Counted from the first letter of the stretch, positions 10,238 through 22,789 are shown. The stretch is DNA of 64,000 bases from Photorhabdus akhurstii (GCF_018448925.1 NZ_RCWE01000021.1:1-64000); one strand, 5' to 3'. A program made the numbers and translations. Notes: generated by a model from the sequence alone, not told the origin.

Positions 10238-10475
10238 TAATGTTTCCAGTGTTTGTAGTTAAGTAAATATCGTAGAGTTTAGCCCTATTGGTTAGAATAT
10301 TTTATTTAAATTCCACATTGATAAGAAATAATATTCTAAAATATTATCTATGACAGTAATAAGTTTGAAATGTTCATTAAATCTACTTACTTTTTTGTGT
10401 AAGGGTAATTCAATTAATATAATTTATTGAATTGGTAATAGAAAGAGACGGGAGCTGAAAAGCTCCCTTGGTTGA

Positions 10476-11903
<1,428 letters not shown>

Positions 11904-14900
11904 TTATTGCGCTTGAATTCGCAATTCTGCGGAAGAACGACTGCGATGTCCCAGTAGGGCTTTCACATCACTGGATTTGGGTTTCACAAGCGCGAATTTA
12001 CTCAGCCACTGTTGCCAGTTAGCAAGAATATCTTCACCGCGCTGAGAGCCGGTCAGGAGGACGTGCTCAGTGATAAGTCCTCTCAAGTGTTCTTCGTGGA
12101 TAGCTAAGGTAGCTACTGCCAGTACTTCGACTAACTCTGGGTTAACCCGTTTGCGGAAATCATCATTTTCATCCAGGACATAAGCAAAGCCGCCAGTCAT
12201 TCCGGCACCAAAATTTATTCCAGTGCGTCCGAGAATACAGACGATACCTCCTGTCATATATTCACAGCCATTATCTCCTATACCTTCTACAACCGTAATC
12301 GCTCCTGAATTACGAACAGCGAAGCGTTCTCCTGCCCGCCCGGCAGCAAACAGTTTGCCTCCGGTTGCTCCGTAGAGACATGTGTTGCCGATGATGGTTG
12401 CCTGATGGCTTTTGAAGGCAGAACCCACCGGCGGGTGTATGACAATGTGGCCGCCAGCCATACCTTTACCGACATAATCGTTGGCATCACCGATAAGTGT
12501 TAGCTCCAGACCGCCGGCGTTCCAGACACCAAAACTTTGACCGGCAGTACCGTTGAAATGAATTTTTATTGGCGCCGCAGCGATCCCCTGATTACCATGT
12601 CGAGCAGCGATAAAACCGGAAAGGGAAGCGCCCACTGAACGATCAGTATTACGGATATCGAAATAGAAAGTTTTACTTTGCTGGTTCTCAATATAGCTGG
12701 AAGCTTGAGCCAGTAAATTTTTATTCAGAGTCCCATTATCGAATGGTGGATTGTTTTCGGTGCAATATAATGTTTTGCCTTGATGGGGTTCTGCGGTTGC
12801 CAGGAGCGGATCAAGATTGAGTTTGCTCTGTTTTGCTGAAATACCTTCTAATACTTCAAGCAGGTCAGTTCGGCCGATTAAATCAGTTAGCTTTTTGACA
12901 CCCAATGCAGCCATGATCTCTCTGGTTTCATGGGCGATAAAGCGGAAATAATTCATTACCCGCTCAGGCAATCCGTGGTAGTGGTCGCGACGTAATTTCT
13001 CATCCTGAGTGGCAACCCCGGTTGCACAGTTATTGAGATGGCAAATACGCAGATATTTGCACCCAAGGGCAACCATCGGTCCGGTGCCGAAACCGAAACT
13101 TTCAGCGCCAAGAATGGCCGCTTTGATAATATCTACGCCGGTTTTCAACCCGCCGTCAACTTGTAAGCGGATCTTATGGCGTAACCCGTTAGCAACTAGC
13201 GCTTGTTGGGTTTCCACCAGCCCCAATTCCCAAGGGCATCCGGCATACTTCACCGATGACAATGGACTGGCGCCGGTACCGCCGTCATAACCTGCAATAG
13301 TAATTAAATCGGCATAAGCTTTGGCAACGCCAGTGGCAACAGTACCAACGCCGGGTTCTGAAACCAGTTTTACTGAGATCAGCGCATTGGGGTTGATCTG
13401 TTTTAGATCGAAAATCAACTGAGCTAAATCTTCAATAGAGTAAATATCGTGATGTGGTGGTGGAGAAATAAGTGTTACGCCGGGCACGGAATAACGCAGT
13501 TTTGCAATATACGGTGTTACCTTATCACCTGGTAATTGCCCACCTTCTCCGGGCTTAGCGCCTTGCGCGACTTTAATCTGAATCACATCGGCGTTGACCA
13601 GATAAGCTGGTGTTACACCGAATCGACCGGAAGCAACTTGTTTGATACGGGAAACCTTTTTTGTTCCATAACGTGCGGGGTCTTCTCCACCTTCGCCGGA
13701 GTTGGAAAAACCGCCTAGCGTATTCATGGCTTCGGCCAGAGCTTCGTGTGCTTCGGGGCTTAATGCTCCAATCGACATCGCTGCGGTATCAAAGCGTTTA
13801 AACAGCTCTTCGGCAGGTTCTACTTCTTCAATAGGTAGAGGTTCAGCTTTTGTTTTTATCGCCAGTAAATCACGGATGGTGGTAATTGGGCGTTGATTAA
13901 CCAGACGAGAATATTTCAAGTAATCGTGATATTCGCCACTATGAACCGCAGCCTGTAAAGTGCTTACAACATCCGGGTTATAAGCGTGGTATTCGCCGTT
14001 ATGAACATATTTCAGCAATCCCCCCTGATCGAGTGGTTGACGGGCAAGCCATGCGCGTTTGGATAAGTTTCTCAGATCCTGCTCGAAATCGCTGAAATTA
14101 GCACCGCCAATTCGGCTGACGACGCCGTTGAAGCAAAATTCAGTTAATTCGGAATGTAAGCCGACAGCTTCAAATAGTTTAGAACAGCGATAGGAGGCGA
14201 TAGTCGAGATGCCCATTTTCGACATGATTTTATATAACCCTTTATTGATACCATTGCGGTAGTTAAGCATGACATCAGCATAGGGTTTATTAATTGTGCC
14301 ATTATCGACCATTTTGGCCAGTGATTCATAAGCCAGATAGGGATAAATCGCTGTGGCGCCAAATCCCAGTAGTACAGTGAAATGGTGTGGATCACGGGCA
14401 CTCGCTGTTTCTACTATCAGGTTGGTATCACAGCGCAGGTTTTTTTCTACCAAGCGGTGTTGAATCGCGCCAACAGCCATAGGCGTTGGTATGGGTAACT
14501 TCTCCGGCGTAATGTTGCGGTCAGATAATACCAACAATACGGCGCCATCTCTGGCGAGTTGTTCTGCCTGGTCACACAATGCGAACAGGGCATTTTGCAG
14601 ATTGGTTTCTTGTGGATTGAAAGTTAAGTCTAATCGTTCTGCGCGATAGTGTGGACTTTGCTGCGTGATTAATTGATGAAAATCAGAGTAGAGCAGAATA
14701 GGGGATTTAAAGCTTAATCGGTGTGCCTGTCCCTCTGCTTCGCAAAATACGTTCATCTCCCGCCCAATGCAGGTGGTGAGAGACATAACATGTGCTTCCC
14801 GTAGTGGGTCGATTGGCGGATTAGTGACTTGAGCGAATTGCTGGCGGAAATAGTCATAAATAATCCGTGGACGGCTGGAAAGGACGGCAAACGGTGTATC

Positions 14901-16361
14901 ATCCCCCATTGAACCGGTTGCTTCCTGACCATTCTCTCCCAAGACACGGATGATTTGATCTAGCTCTTCGTTGCTGTAGGCAAATTGTTTGTGATAGACC
15001 GCTAAGGATTGATCGTTCAGATCCCGATGACCAGCTTGATCTTCCAGTAGCTCTTCAAATGGAGTAAGGCGTTTGACGTTTTTATCCATCCATTCTTTAT
15101 AGGGATGGCGGCTTTTTAAGTCATTGTCTGTTTCTTCTGCATGAAGGATGCGGCCTTGGCGGGTATCAATCACGATAAGTTCACCGGGACCAACGCGCCC
15201 TTTTTCCACCACTTCGTCCGGTTGATAATCCCAGATGCCGATTTCGGAAGCACAGGTGATCAGCTTATCTTTGGTGATAACATAACGGGCCGGGCGCAAG
15301 CCATTGCGATCCAGATTACAGGCAGCATAGCGCCCATCTGACATAACGATACCCGCCGGGCCATCCCACGGCTCCATGTGCATGGAGTTGAAATCAAAAA
15401 AAGCTCGCAGATCTTCATCCATATCAGGATTGTTTTGCCATGCGGGAGGAACCAGCAATCTCATAGCACGGATTAAATCCATTCCGCCGTTGAGAAACAG
15501 TTCCAGCATGTTATCCAGCGAGCTGGAATCTGACCCTGTTTCGTTGACAAAAGGGGCAGCCGTTTGCAGATCGGGAATCAGCGGCGTCTTGAATTTATAG
15601 GCCCTTGCTCGTGCCCACTGGCGATTACCGGTGATGGTGTTTATTTCACCGTTATGGGCAAGGTAGCGAAAAGGTTGTGCTAATGGCCAGCGGGGGACGG
15701 TATTGGTTGAGAAGCGCTGGTGGAATAGGCAAATTGCCGATTCCAAACGTAAATCAGCCAGATCGGGATAGAAGCGGGGCAAATCTGCCGCCATGCACAG
15801 CCCTTTATAGATAGTCACCAGATTAGACAAACTGCAAATATAAAAATCGTTGTCGTTAATGCGTTTTTCTATTCGGCGGCGAGCAACGAACAAACGGCGT
15901 TCTAAATCACGTGCACGCCAGCCTGCTGGAGCATTAACAAAAATCTGTTCGATACGGGGGAGGCTTGAGAGGGCTATTTCGCCCAGAATATCACTGTTGA
16001 TGGGGACTTCACGCCAGCCAACGACTGACAGAGTTTCATTTTGTAGCTCCTGTTCGACGATTTCCCGGCAGTTTTGTGCAATCTGAGGATTTTGGCTGAG
16101 AAATAGCATTCCGACGGCGTAATTGCGGGCTAAATGCCACTCTTGCTCCTGTGCGACCATCCGAAAAAAACGGTCAGGTTTTTGCAGTAATAAACCACAA
16201 CCATCACCGGTTTTGCCGTCTGCCAGGATTGCCCCACGATGTTGCATTCTTGCCAAGGCATGGATAGCGGTACGTACTACTTTGTGGCTTGGCTCCCCTT
16301 CAATATGGGCTATCAATCCAAAGCCACAGTTATCCTTTTCTTGAGATTTGTTATACAGCAT
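11904..16361 (-). CDS. gltB: Glutamate synthase (NADPH) large subunit
   Basis: 1485 residues. The first 11 residues ([11 protein letters not shown]) are a propeptide; Cys12 in [13 protein letters not shown] becomes the N-terminal nucleophile of the glutaminase domain. The central and FMN-binding synthase domains follow, with [14 protein letters not shown] and the 3Fe-4S ligand region [16 protein letters not shown], then the C-terminal beta-helix domain with repeated glycine motifs ([25 protein letters not shown]). GGGAGG lies 7 bases before the start, inside a small hairpin. First gene of gltBD. Confidence 0.98.
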   Translation of the reverse strand: MLYNKSQEKDNCGFGLIAHIEGEPSHKVVRTAIHALARMQHRGAILADGKTGDGCGLLLQKPDRFFRMVAQEQEWHLARNYAVGMLFLSQNPQIAQNCREIVEQELQNETLSVVGWREVPINSDILGEIALSSLPRIEQIFVNAPAGWRARDLERRLFVARRRIEKRINDNDFYICSLSNLVTIYKGLCMAADLPRFYPDLADLRLESAICLFHQRFSTNTVPRWPLAQPFRYLAHNGEINTITGNRQWARARAYKFKTPLIPDLQTAAPFVNETGSDSSSLDNMLELFLNGGMDLIRAMRLLVPPAWQNNPDMDEDLRAFFDFNSMHMEPWDGPAGIVMSDGRYAACNLDRNGLRPARYVITKDKLITCASEIGIWDYQPDEVVEKGRVGPGELIVIDTRQGRILHAEETDNDLKSRHPYKEWMDKNVKRLTPFEELLEDQAGHRDLNDQSLAVYHKQFAYSNEELDQIIRVLGENGQEATGSMGDDTPFAVLSSRPRIIYDYFRQQFAQVTNPPIDPLREAHVMSLTTCIGREMNVFCEAEGQAHRLSFKSPILLYSDFHQLITQQSPHYRAERLDLTFNPQETNLQNALFALCDQAEQLARDGAVLLVLSDRNITPEKLPIPTPMAVGAIQHRLVEKNLRCDTNLIVETASARDPHHFTVLLGFGATAIYPYLAYESLAKMVDNGTINKPYADVMLNYRNGINKGLYKIMSKMGISTIASYRCSKLFEAVGLHSELTEFCFNGVVSRIGGANFSDFEQDLRNLSKRAWLARQPLDQGGLLKYVHNGEYHAYNPDVVSTLQAAVHSGEYHDYLKYSRLVNQRPITTIRDLLAIKTKAEPLPIEEVEPAEELFKRFDTAAMSIGALSPEAHEALAEAMNTLGGFSNSGEGGEDPARYGTKKVSRIKQVASGRFGVTPAYLVNADVIQIKVAQGAKPGEGGQLPGDKVTPYIAKLRYSVPGVTLISPPPHHDIYSIEDLAQLIFDLKQINPNALISVKLVSEPGVGTVATGVAKAYADLITIAGYDGGTGASPLSSVKYAGCPWELGLVETQQALVANGLRHKIRLQVDGGLKTGVDIIKAAILGAESFGFGTGPMVALGCKYLRICHLNNCATGVATQDEKLRRDHYHGLPERVMNYFRFIAHETREIMAALGVKKLTDLIGRTDLLEVLEGISAKQSKLNLDPLLATAEPHQGKTLYCTENNPPFDNGTLNKNLLAQASSYIENQQSKTFYFDIRNTDRSVGASLSGFIAARHGNQGIAAAPIKIHFNGTAGQSFGVWNAGGLELTLIGDANDYVGKGMAGGHIVIHPPVGSAFKSHQATIIGNTCLYGATGGKLFAAGRAGERFAVRNSGAITVVEGIGDNGCEYMTGGIVCILGRTGINFGAGMTGGFAYVLDENDDFRKRVNPELVEVLAVATLAIHEEHLRGLITEHVLLTGSQRGEDILANWQQWLSKFALVKPKSSDVKALLGHRSRSSAELRIQAQ

Positions 16362-16493
16362 ATATGAACCTCCCGAGGTTCTGTCCGACTCTCACAGAAA
16401 CTCACAGACATTTGTGAGATTAATATTTTTACTGGCGTCTGAATTGCGCCCTCAATCAACCACCACTTGTTTATTTGTGATAAACAGGTGGTG
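16362..16493 (-). promoter_or_regulatory. Structured 5' region of gltB
   Basis: Reading toward gltB, three hairpins are visible: a 13-bp stem with one G-T mismatch at 16461-16493 (loop 7); CTCACA/TGTGAG at 16401-16418; and GAACCT/AGGTTC at about 16366-16381, whose loop and 3' arm contain the Shine-Dalgarno GGGAGG. Such a layout could allow control of translation or attenuation. It is seen in sequence only; no transcription start is known. Confidence 0.45.
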
Positions 16494-16678
16494 ACTTAAA
16501 TGATATTGTTTCACTGCATAATTATGGTTCAGATGAGAATCTGACAGATGATTTCCAGTGACTTTCCAAGTTAACTAGAAATATAAATCAGGTCAAATAT
16601 AGCCGGGATAAGATAAGGATAGGTGATAATTAAAGCTAACATTATAATTTTTAAGTAAAAAATTTAATATTGGAGTTA

Positions 16679-16722
16679 TGTGATATAGATCATGTTAGGA
16701 TTTTAATGTGATTTATATCACT
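16679..16722. promoter_or_regulatory. Two CRP-like binding sites between gltB and arcB
   Basis: TGTGA-N6-TCATG at 16679-16694 and TGTGA-N6-TCACT at 16707-16722 resemble the CRP consensus TGTGA-N6-TCACA; centres are 28 bp apart. They lie about 320-360 bp upstream of gltB and 385-430 bp upstream of arcB. gltBD is known to be under global control in E. coli. The remaining part of this 746-bp intergenic region is AT-rich without other recognised elements. Confidence 0.5.
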
Positions 16723-16935
16723 AATATTAGTGTAATATCTGTTTTATATATGCTGTTAAACTTTTATTTATTAGGTTTAAAATCTAAACAATGTGAACTT
16801 TAAAGAATTAATATGTATTTTTGTTTCTTTATAAGAATAAAGTTTTATCTTTTTGGGGGTGTTAAAGGAGTAAAAAAGAATTTTATGCTTATTTTATCAA
16901 TGTATTTGATTATTTATTCATATTTGGATTGTGCG

Positions 16936-17062
16936 AAAAGACCGGCAGGAGTAAAACGCCAGAATAATATTTGGTGAGTCATAACTAAAACTATTAAATA
17001 ATACTATTGTTTTACCAGGTCAACAATTTCTGTTATTCCTTCAACGAAGTGGCCGGTCTTTT
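16936..17062. repeat. 11-bp inverted repeat in the arcB 5' region
   Basis: AAAAGACCGGC at 16936-16946 and GCCGGTCTTTT at 17052-17062 are perfect reverse complements, 105 bases apart, ending 45 bases before the arcB start. They could pair in the arcB leader RNA or mark a regulator site pair. Confidence 0.55.
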
Positions 17063-17107
17063 ACGGTATGATCTGGAATGGTCATATTTAACGGGAGTTT
17101 TTATGAA

Positions 17108-19453
17108 ATGAAGCTGCTCAGGGGCCTGGCCCAATATTATGTTGATTTAATGATGAAATTGGGGTTAGTGCGCTTTTCATTACTGCTTGCATCCGCATTG
17201 GTTGTTCTTGCAATGGGTGTACAGATGGTAGTCACTTTTTTGCTTCAAGGAGGAGTGCAAAGTATTGATTTAGTTCGCTCAATCTTTTTTGGTTTGTTGA
17301 TTACGCCTTGGGCTGTCTATTTTCTTTCGGTTGTTGTTGAACAGCTTGAAGAGTCGCGCCAACGATTATCCAAATTAGTTGAAAAGTTGGAAGTTATGCG
17401 TCAGCGTGATCGGGAACTTAATCAGCAATTAAAAGACAACATTATTAAGCTTAATCAGGAGATCTCTGTAAGGGAAAAAGCTGAACAGGCGCACCTGATA
17501 CTGTTGGATAAACTCAAAGAAGAGATGAAACACCGTGAGCAGACGCAGATTGAATTGGAACAGCAATCGGTATTGTTGAAATCTTTTCTCGATGCCTCTC
17601 CTGATTTGGTCTATTACCGCAATGAAAATAATGAGTTTTCTGGTTGTAACCGGGCGATGGAGTTGCTGACGGGGAAAAGCCAGAAACAACTTGTCGGGCT
17701 GACGCCAAACGATGTTTATGACAAAGAAGTTGCTCGCAAAGTGATGAAAACCGATGAAAAAGTGTTCCGTCATAATGTTGCGCTCACTTATGAACAGTGG
17801 CTGGTTTATCCCGATGGCCGGAAAGCCTGTTTTGAGCTTCGGAAAGTCCCTTTTTATGATCGGGTGGGAAAAAGACACGGGCTTATGGGATTTGGGCGCG
17901 ATATAACGGAACGTAAGCGCTATCAGGACGCTTTGGAGAATGCAAGTAGGGATAAGACTACTTTTATCTCAACGATTAGTCATGAGCTTCGTACGCCTTT
18001 AAATGGCATTGTTGGTTTGAGCCGTATTCTGCTGGATACTGAGTTGACGTCTGAACAAAATAACTATCTGAAAACGATTCATGTCAGCGCGATCACGCTT
18101 GGTAATATTTTCAATGACATTATTGAAATGGATAAAATTGAACGGCGTAAAGTACAGATTGATAATCAGCCAATTGATTTTACCGGTTTTATATCCGATC
18201 TAGAAAACCTCTCTGGGCTGCTGGTACAGCCGAAAGATATTAAATTTGTAATGAGTCCAGAACTGCCATTGCCTGCCAGAATCATGACGGATGGTACTCG
18301 CTTGCGCCAAATTCTGTGGAATTTGATTGGCAATGCGGTGAAATTTACGCAAAAAGGGGAGATTAATGTTCGGATTTGGTACGAAGAAGGGGAACGCCTG
18401 CTGTTTGAAGTCACAGATACGGGGATTGGTATCCCATATGATGAGCAAGAGAAGATTTTTGCGATGTATTATCAAGTGAAAGGCAGTCATGGTGGTTGTC
18501 CTGCAACGGGAACGGGTATTGGATTGGCGGTATCCAAGCGTTTAGCTCAAAGTATGGGAGGGGATATTGTGGTGGAAAGTGAGCCGGGACAGGGTTCTCG
18601 ATTTACACTATCTATCATTGCGCCTGCTATGGAGGAGTGTCTTCTATCCAAAGAAGATACAGAAGATTGCCCACTTCCGGCTTTGCATATCTTATTGGTA
18701 GAAGATATTGAGCTGAATGTGATTGTTGCTCGCTCTGTACTGGAGAAATTGGGTAACAGCGTAGAAGTCGCCATGAATGGTAAAGATGCGCTAGAAATGT
18801 TTGAGCCAGAAGAGTTCGATCTGGTATTGCTGGATATTCAGTTACCCGATATGACTGGATTAGATATTGCCCGCGAATTACGTCGGCGATATGCCAAAAA
18901 AGATCTGCCCCCACTGATTGCACTGACGGCAAATGTCTTAAAAGACAAAAAAGAGTATCTGGATGCGGGTATGAATGGTGTGTTGAGTAAGCCTCTCTCT
19001 GTGAATGCGTTAACCGCCATTATTGAACAATATTGGGGGGAACAGTCTGTGCATCATATGCAGCCGGAAGAAGAGGAGTCAGGATTGGTGAAAAAAAATG
19101 AAGATTTGCTTGATACAGAAATGCTTAACCAATACATCGAACTCGTTGGACCTCAGTTGATTAGCGATAGTCTGAGTGTGTTTGAAAAGATGATGCCGGG
19201 TTACTTGTCTGTTCTTGACTCGAACATGACAGCTAAAGACCAGAAAGGCATTACGGAGGAAGCGCATAAGATAAAAGGTGCCGCGGGATCGGTTGGATTA
19301 CGTCATTTACAGCAACTGGCTCAGCAGATTCAATCACCTGATTTACCAGCATGGTGGGATAATGTTCAGGAATGGGTTGATGAGTTAAAGCAAGAATGGA
19401 GAAACGATACGGAAATTTTAAGAGAATGGTTGGCGGAAGCTGAAAAAAAATAA
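17108..19453 (+). CDS. arcB: ArcB, hybrid sensor kinase of the anoxic redox control system
   Basis: 781 residues from the ATG at 17108 (MKLLRGLAQYYVDLMMKLG); GGGAG lies 10 bases upstream and E. coli ArcB (778) starts at the same point. Two membrane helices (about 22-47 and 58-77), a coiled-coil linker, a PAS domain with the redox cysteines Cys180 and Cys241, a kinase core with phospho-accepting His292 (ISTISHELRTPLNG), a receiver with Asp576 (LVLLDIQLPDM), and an HPt domain with His720 (EEAHKIKGAAGS). ArcB phosphorylates ArcA when quinones are reduced. The sRNA arcZ overlaps the 3' end on the other strand. Confidence 0.98.
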   Translation: MKLLRGLAQYYVDLMMKLGLVRFSLLLASALVVLAMGVQMVVTFLLQGGVQSIDLVRSIFFGLLITPWAVYFLSVVVEQLEESRQRLSKLVEKLEVMRQRDRELNQQLKDNIIKLNQEISVREKAEQAHLILLDKLKEEMKHREQTQIELEQQSVLLKSFLDASPDLVYYRNENNEFSGCNRAMELLTGKSQKQLVGLTPNDVYDKEVARKVMKTDEKVFRHNVALTYEQWLVYPDGRKACFELRKVPFYDRVGKRHGLMGFGRDITERKRYQDALENASRDKTTFISTISHELRTPLNGIVGLSRILLDTELTSEQNNYLKTIHVSAITLGNIFNDIIEMDKIERRKVQIDNQPIDFTGFISDLENLSGLLVQPKDIKFVMSPELPLPARIMTDGTRLRQILWNLIGNAVKFTQKGEINVRIWYEEGERLLFEVTDTGIGIPYDEQEKIFAMYYQVKGSHGGCPATGTGIGLAVSKRLAQSMGGDIVVESEPGQGSRFTLSIIAPAMEECLLSKEDTEDCPLPALHILLVEDIELNVIVARSVLEKLGNSVEVAMNGKDALEMFEPEEFDLVLLDIQLPDMTGLDIARELRRRYAKKDLPPLIALTANVLKDKKEYLDAGMNGVLSKPLSVNALTAIIEQYWGEQSVHHMQPEEEESGLVKKNEDLLDTEMLNQYIELVGPQLISDSLSVFEKMMPGYLSVLDSNMTAKDQKGITEEAHKIKGAAGSVGLRHLQQLAQQIQSPDLPAWWDNVQEWVDELKQEWRNDTEILREWLAEAEKK

Positions 19454-19558
19454 CCCCAACCGAGGTTGGGGTGCGCGAATACTGCGCCAACACCAGGGAA
19501 AACTTTTTACACGCCTATTTAATAGATCTTTGGTTGCGGCGAGTAAATGGGGAATTCT
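19443..19558 (-). ncRNA. arcZ: ArcZ Hfq-dependent small RNA
   Basis: On the reverse strand the segment TTTCCCTGGTGTTGGCGCAG followed by TATTCGCGCACCCC is the conserved seed and 3' half of enterobacterial ArcZ. The terminator is ACCCCAACC/GGTTGGGGT with a run of eight T ending near 19443. A -10 TATGAT at 19570-19565 predicts a start near 19558, about 116 nt in total, against 121 in E. coli. ArcZ activates rpoS and represses many mRNAs; ArcA represses it, and it sits antisense next to arcB as in E. coli. The 5' half differs from what I recall of E. coli. Confidence 0.88.
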
Positions 19559-19690
19559 CCGTACATCATACAAGTACCAACATAGCAAAGATAAGATTTT
19601 TTGTTACAAGATTCATTAAAATCTGTGATGAAGATTGGTGTTTAACCCCCTAAAGGGTTAAGCAATAATCTACTACAAATGGAGTGAGGT

Positions 19691-20344
19691 ATGAAATCAG
19701 TTGCGGTTGTCTTAAGTGGATGTGGTGTCTTCGATGGTAGCGAAATTCATGAGTCAGTATTAACTATGCTTTCTTTAGACCGTTTAGGTGTTAAAACGAG
19801 CTTTTTTGCACCTGACGCACCACAACTTCATGTTATTAATCATATTAACGGCGAAGAAATAGGGGAAGAACGTAACATCCTACAGGAGTCTGCCCGTATT
19901 TCGAGGGGAAAAATTAAGCCTTTATCACAAGCAAATGCAGATGAATTTGATGCCCTGATAATTCCTGGGGGATTTGGTGTTGCGAAGAATTTATGTGACT
20001 TTGCTGTTAAGACAGTTGATTGCGAAATAAATAAAGATTTATTAAGTTTGGTAAGGGCTATGCATAAGCAACATAAACCAATGGGATTTATGTGCATTGC
20101 GCCTGTTATGTTGCCAAAATTACTTAATAAACCGGTGAAACTAACGGTCGGCAATGATCCTGAAACGGTTGCTCAAGTAGAGGCTATGGGAGGTGTCCAT
20201 ATAGTTTGTGAGGTAAATGATGTTGTTATTGATTTAGAAAATAAAATTGTGACAACACCAGCCTACATGCTTGCTGAATCTATTTCTCAGGCAGAAGTGG
20301 GAATTGATAAACTTGTCAGAAAAGTATTGGAAATGACTGAGTAA
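19691..20344 (+). CDS. elbB: ElbB (YhbL), glyoxalase III-type DJ-1/PfpI family protein
   Basis: 217 residues, as in E. coli. [25 protein letters not shown] and the nucleophile-elbow region [14 protein letters not shown] (Cys about 135) mark the DJ-1/PfpI superfamily. Formerly called isoprenoid biosynthesis protein with amidotransferase-like domain. TGGAGTGAGGT precedes the start. It ends 4 bases before mtgA, the conserved two-gene order. A palindrome TTAACCC/GGGTTAA lies at 19642-19661 in its leader. Confidence 0.95.
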   Translation: MKSVAVVLSGCGVFDGSEIHESVLTMLSLDRLGVKTSFFAPDAPQLHVINHINGEEIGEERNILQESARISRGKIKPLSQANADEFDALIIPGGFGVAKNLCDFAVKTVDCEINKDLLSLVRAMHKQHKPMGFMCIAPVMLPKLLNKPVKLTVGNDPETVAQVEAMGGVHIVCEVNDVVIDLENKIVTTPAYMLAESISQAEVGIDKLVRKVLEMTE

Positions 20345-20348
20345 CTGG

Positions 20349-21074
20349 ATGCGAAATCCTTTTCAATTTTTATGGTACTGGCTTAAAAAAATCGTAATCT
20401 CAGTTACTATCTTATGGATAGTTTCTGTTGTTGCATTTTCATTTTTGCCAGTGCCGTTTTCTATGGTTATGGTTGAGCGCCAGATTAGCGCTTGGTTATC
20501 AGTTAATTTTTCTTATGTATCTCATTCTGACTGGGTAGGGCAAGGACAAATATCGCCAAATATCGCATTGGCTGTTATTGCTGCGGAAGATCAAAAATTC
20601 CCACAGCATTGGGGATTTGACTTTGATGCTATCGAAAGTGTACTTGCGCGTAACCAAAATAATTCTGGAAGACTCAGAGGGGCTTCAACGATTTCTCAGC
20701 AAACGGTCAAAAATTTATTTTTGTGGTATGGGCGTAGCTGGTTAAGAAAAGGGGTGGAAGCCGGGATGACTTTTGTCATTGAACTAGGATGGTCAAAAAG
20801 TAGAATTCTGACTGTTTACCTTAACATAGCAGAATTTGGTGATGGAATTTTTGGTGTTGAAGAGGCATCCAGGCACTATTTTCATAAATCGGCCAGTAAA
20901 TTGACGGCATCAGAAGCGGCTTTACTGGCGGCTGTATTGCCTAATCCACACCGCTATAAAGTTAACGCACCTTCGGCTTATGTTTTACAGCGTCAACAAT
21001 GGATTTTGCGGCAAATGCGGTTGTTGGGCGGGGTGAGTTACCTTGAGAAAAATGGGTTAATGCAGAATGATTGA
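20349..21074 (+). CDS. mtgA: MtgA, monofunctional peptidoglycan glycosyltransferase
   Basis: 241 residues (E. coli 242). One N-terminal membrane helix (about 14-36), then a GT51 domain with the five family motifs visible: [14 protein letters not shown] (catalytic Glu), [52 protein letters not shown], and [13 protein letters not shown]. It polymerises lipid II into glycan strands without transpeptidation. Confidence 0.97.
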   Translation: MRNPFQFLWYWLKKIVISVTILWIVSVVAFSFLPVPFSMVMVERQISAWLSVNFSYVSHSDWVGQGQISPNIALAVIAAEDQKFPQHWGFDFDAIESVLARNQNNSGRLRGASTISQQTVKNLFLWYGRSWLRKGVEAGMTFVIELGWSKSRILTVYLNIAEFGDGIFGVEEASRHYFHKSASKLTASEAALLAAVLPNPHRYKVNAPSAYVLQRQQWILRQMRLLGGVSYLEKNGLMQND

Positions 21075-21129
21075 GGGAAGAATAGAGAAGTTATTCGGTT
21101 TGACGTTGGATGATGAAAAGAGGTAAAAC

Positions 21130-21154
21130 GCCGGCGCCAAAAAATGACGCGGCC
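21130..21154. repeat. Imperfect GC-rich palindrome after mtgA
   Basis: GCCGGCGCC, loop, GACGCGGC between convergent mtgA and dolP, followed by CTAATAC. The same kind of GC-rich palindrome with nearby GTAAAA and GGCCTAAT words recurs at 36183 and 39432. It may serve as a weak bidirectional terminator. Confidence 0.45.
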
Positions 21155-21207
21155 TAATACCTAGATGTTTGACCGATTTATCGTGTCATCATCTTCAATC
21201 AATATGG

Positions 21208-21783
21208 TTAATTCAGATAAGTGAATGCAGTTGTTACCCGCTTAACACCGTTAGTTTCGCTGGCAATTTTTGCTGCGGCGTTACCTTCTTGTTTGGTCAG
21301 AATGCCTAATAAAAAGACTTCGCCGTTTTCCGTAACGACTTTTATGTTAGAAGACTTAACTGAGTCACTAGCCAAGATTTTTGAGCGTACTTTAGTTGTA
21401 ATCCAGGTATCTTTGGAGGCTGTACTTAATGCAACGGGTTTCCCCTGACGAATTTCATTGTAAACAGTATGTGCCCCATCAACCCGCGATGCTATCTGTT
21501 TAGCTCGGTCTGAAAGGTTTGAATCTGGGCTTTGACCTGTCAGTAAAACTTTTCCTTGATAGGCGGTGGTAATAATACGGGTTTGCTCTTTGAGCTGCTT
21601 ATCTTTGTTAAGCGCATTACTGACACGGGCTTCGAGGGTACTATCATCAACCTGTTGACCAACTGTTCGGGGATCGGTTGCTGTTTTAGTCGCTACGGCG
21701 GCAGAGCCTACCACGACTGCACCAATACACCCCTGTAACATCACAGCAGTGCAAATCGTAGCTAATAGGGAGAAAAATCGCAT
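21208..21783 (-). CDS. dolP: DolP (YraP), dual-BON-domain outer membrane lipoprotein
   Basis: 191 residues from the ATG at 21783, with AAGGAG 5 bases upstream; identical in length to E. coli DolP. Lipobox LQGC puts the lipidated cysteine at position 19. Two BON domains follow (about 45-110 and 120-190; VNALNKDK-like start, TAYQGKVLLTGQ, VVTENGEVFLLG). DolP binds anionic phospholipid at the division site and supports outer membrane integrity and BAM function. Last gene of the lpoA-yraN-diaA-dolP cluster, normally under sigma E. Confidence 0.96.
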   Translation of the reverse strand: MRFFSLLATICTAVMLQGCIGAVVVGSAAVATKTATDPRTVGQQVDDSTLEARVSNALNKDKQLKEQTRIITTAYQGKVLLTGQSPDSNLSDRAKQIASRVDGAHTVYNEIRQGKPVALSTASKDTWITTKVRSKILASDSVKSSNIKVVTENGEVFLLGILTKQEGNAAAKIASETNGVKRVTTAFTYLN

Positions 21784-21793
21784 TATTGGCTCC

Positions 21794-22384
21794 TTAGTCA
21801 TCCTGATGGGGAAAGAGTGTATTATCGATTAAGTCACATAAGCAGTTAACTGTTAGCATATGAACTTCTTGAATTCTGGCACTGCGATGAGATGGAATAC
21901 GAATCTCTACATCTTGTGGCCCGAGTAAGCCGGCAAGCTCGCCGCCATCGTAGCCTGTAAGGGCGACAATCGTCATATCGCGGGTTACAGCGGCTTCAAC
22001 GGCTTTAACAATATCACGGCTATTACCATGCGTGGAAATCGCTAATAACACATCGCCTGGCTGACCTAATGCCCGTACTTGTTTAGCATAAATTTCATCA
22101 TGCTGTTTATTGCTTGAAATCGCGGTGATGACCACATTGTCTGCGTTAAGCGACAATGCAGGCAGGCTTGGACGTTCAGTCTCAAACCGGTTGATCATAT
22201 TGGCAGCAAATCGTTGGGCGGTCGCGGCTGAGCCGCCATTGCCACAGCAAAGAATTTTGTTACCATTCAGTAATGACTGAACCATCATCATTGCCGCTCG
22301 CGAAATAGCATCAGGTAATGCTTCTGCGGCTGCAATCTGAGTTTGAATACTTTCTGTAAAACAGACTTTAATTCTATCCAGCAC
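21794..22384 (-). CDS. diaA: DiaA, SIS-domain DnaA initiator-associating protein
   Basis: 196 residues, same as E. coli. SIS fold visible in [20 protein letters not shown] (about 44-63), [20 protein letters not shown] and the C-terminal [15 protein letters not shown]. DiaA tetramers bind several DnaA molecules and promote timely initiation at oriC. 10 bases upstream of dolP's start. Confidence 0.97.
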   Translation of the reverse strand: MLDRIKVCFTESIQTQIAAAEALPDAISRAAMMMVQSLLNGNKILCCGNGGSAATAQRFAANMINRFETERPSLPALSLNADNVVITAISSNKQHDEIYAKQVRALGQPGDVLLAISTHGNSRDIVKAVEAAVTRDMTIVALTGYDGGELAGLLGPQDVEIRIPSHRSARIQEVHMLTVNCLCDLIDNTLFPHQDD

Positions 22385-22408
22385 CTTTATAACCTACTCA
22401 GTATCATT

Positions 22409-22789
22409 TTAACGAGAGAACTCATTTTGATTGAAGGCATTTTGCAACCATTCAAATTGTTGACCAGTAATAGCACAAATATCAAAGCGACAAGAAGAGG
22501 TTTCAAAACATTCACCCCGTTGCAACAGCCATATTGCGGCTGAGTGTAATAATTTTTTACGCTTGCTATGGGTGACGGTCGCCAGTGCATCTCCATGTTG
22601 CCCTGATTTGCGGAAACGGACCTCAATAAAAACCCAAGTTTGCTTGTCTTTCATAATCAGGTCAATTTCACCACCACGAACTTTCACATTTGCGGCGATA
22701 AAAGATAGCCCTTGTTTTTGTAAAAACAACTTTGCTTGCGCTTCATAGTTGCGTCCTAGCAAATAACTTGTCGGCTTTTTTATTTTCAT
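22409..22789 (-). CDS. yraN: YraN family protein (UPF0102, endonuclease-like fold)
   Basis: 126 residues (E. coli 131). The family motif GGEIDLIMKDKQTWVFIEVR (about 39-58) contains the acidic residues of the restriction-endonuclease-like fold. Biological role is not established. It lies between lpoA and diaA as in E. coli. Confidence 0.93.
   Translation of the reverse strand: MKIKKPTSYLLGRNYEAQAKLFLQKQGLSFIAANVKVRGGEIDLIMKDKQTWVFIEVRFRKSGQHGDALATVTHSKRKKLLHSAAIWLLQRGECFETSSCRFDICAITGQQFEWLQNAFNQNEFSR

Noticed and set aside
19454-19473. Hairpin after arcB as an arcB terminator
   Set aside because: On the arcB strand no T run follows; on the other strand it is the terminator of ArcZ, which explains it fully.
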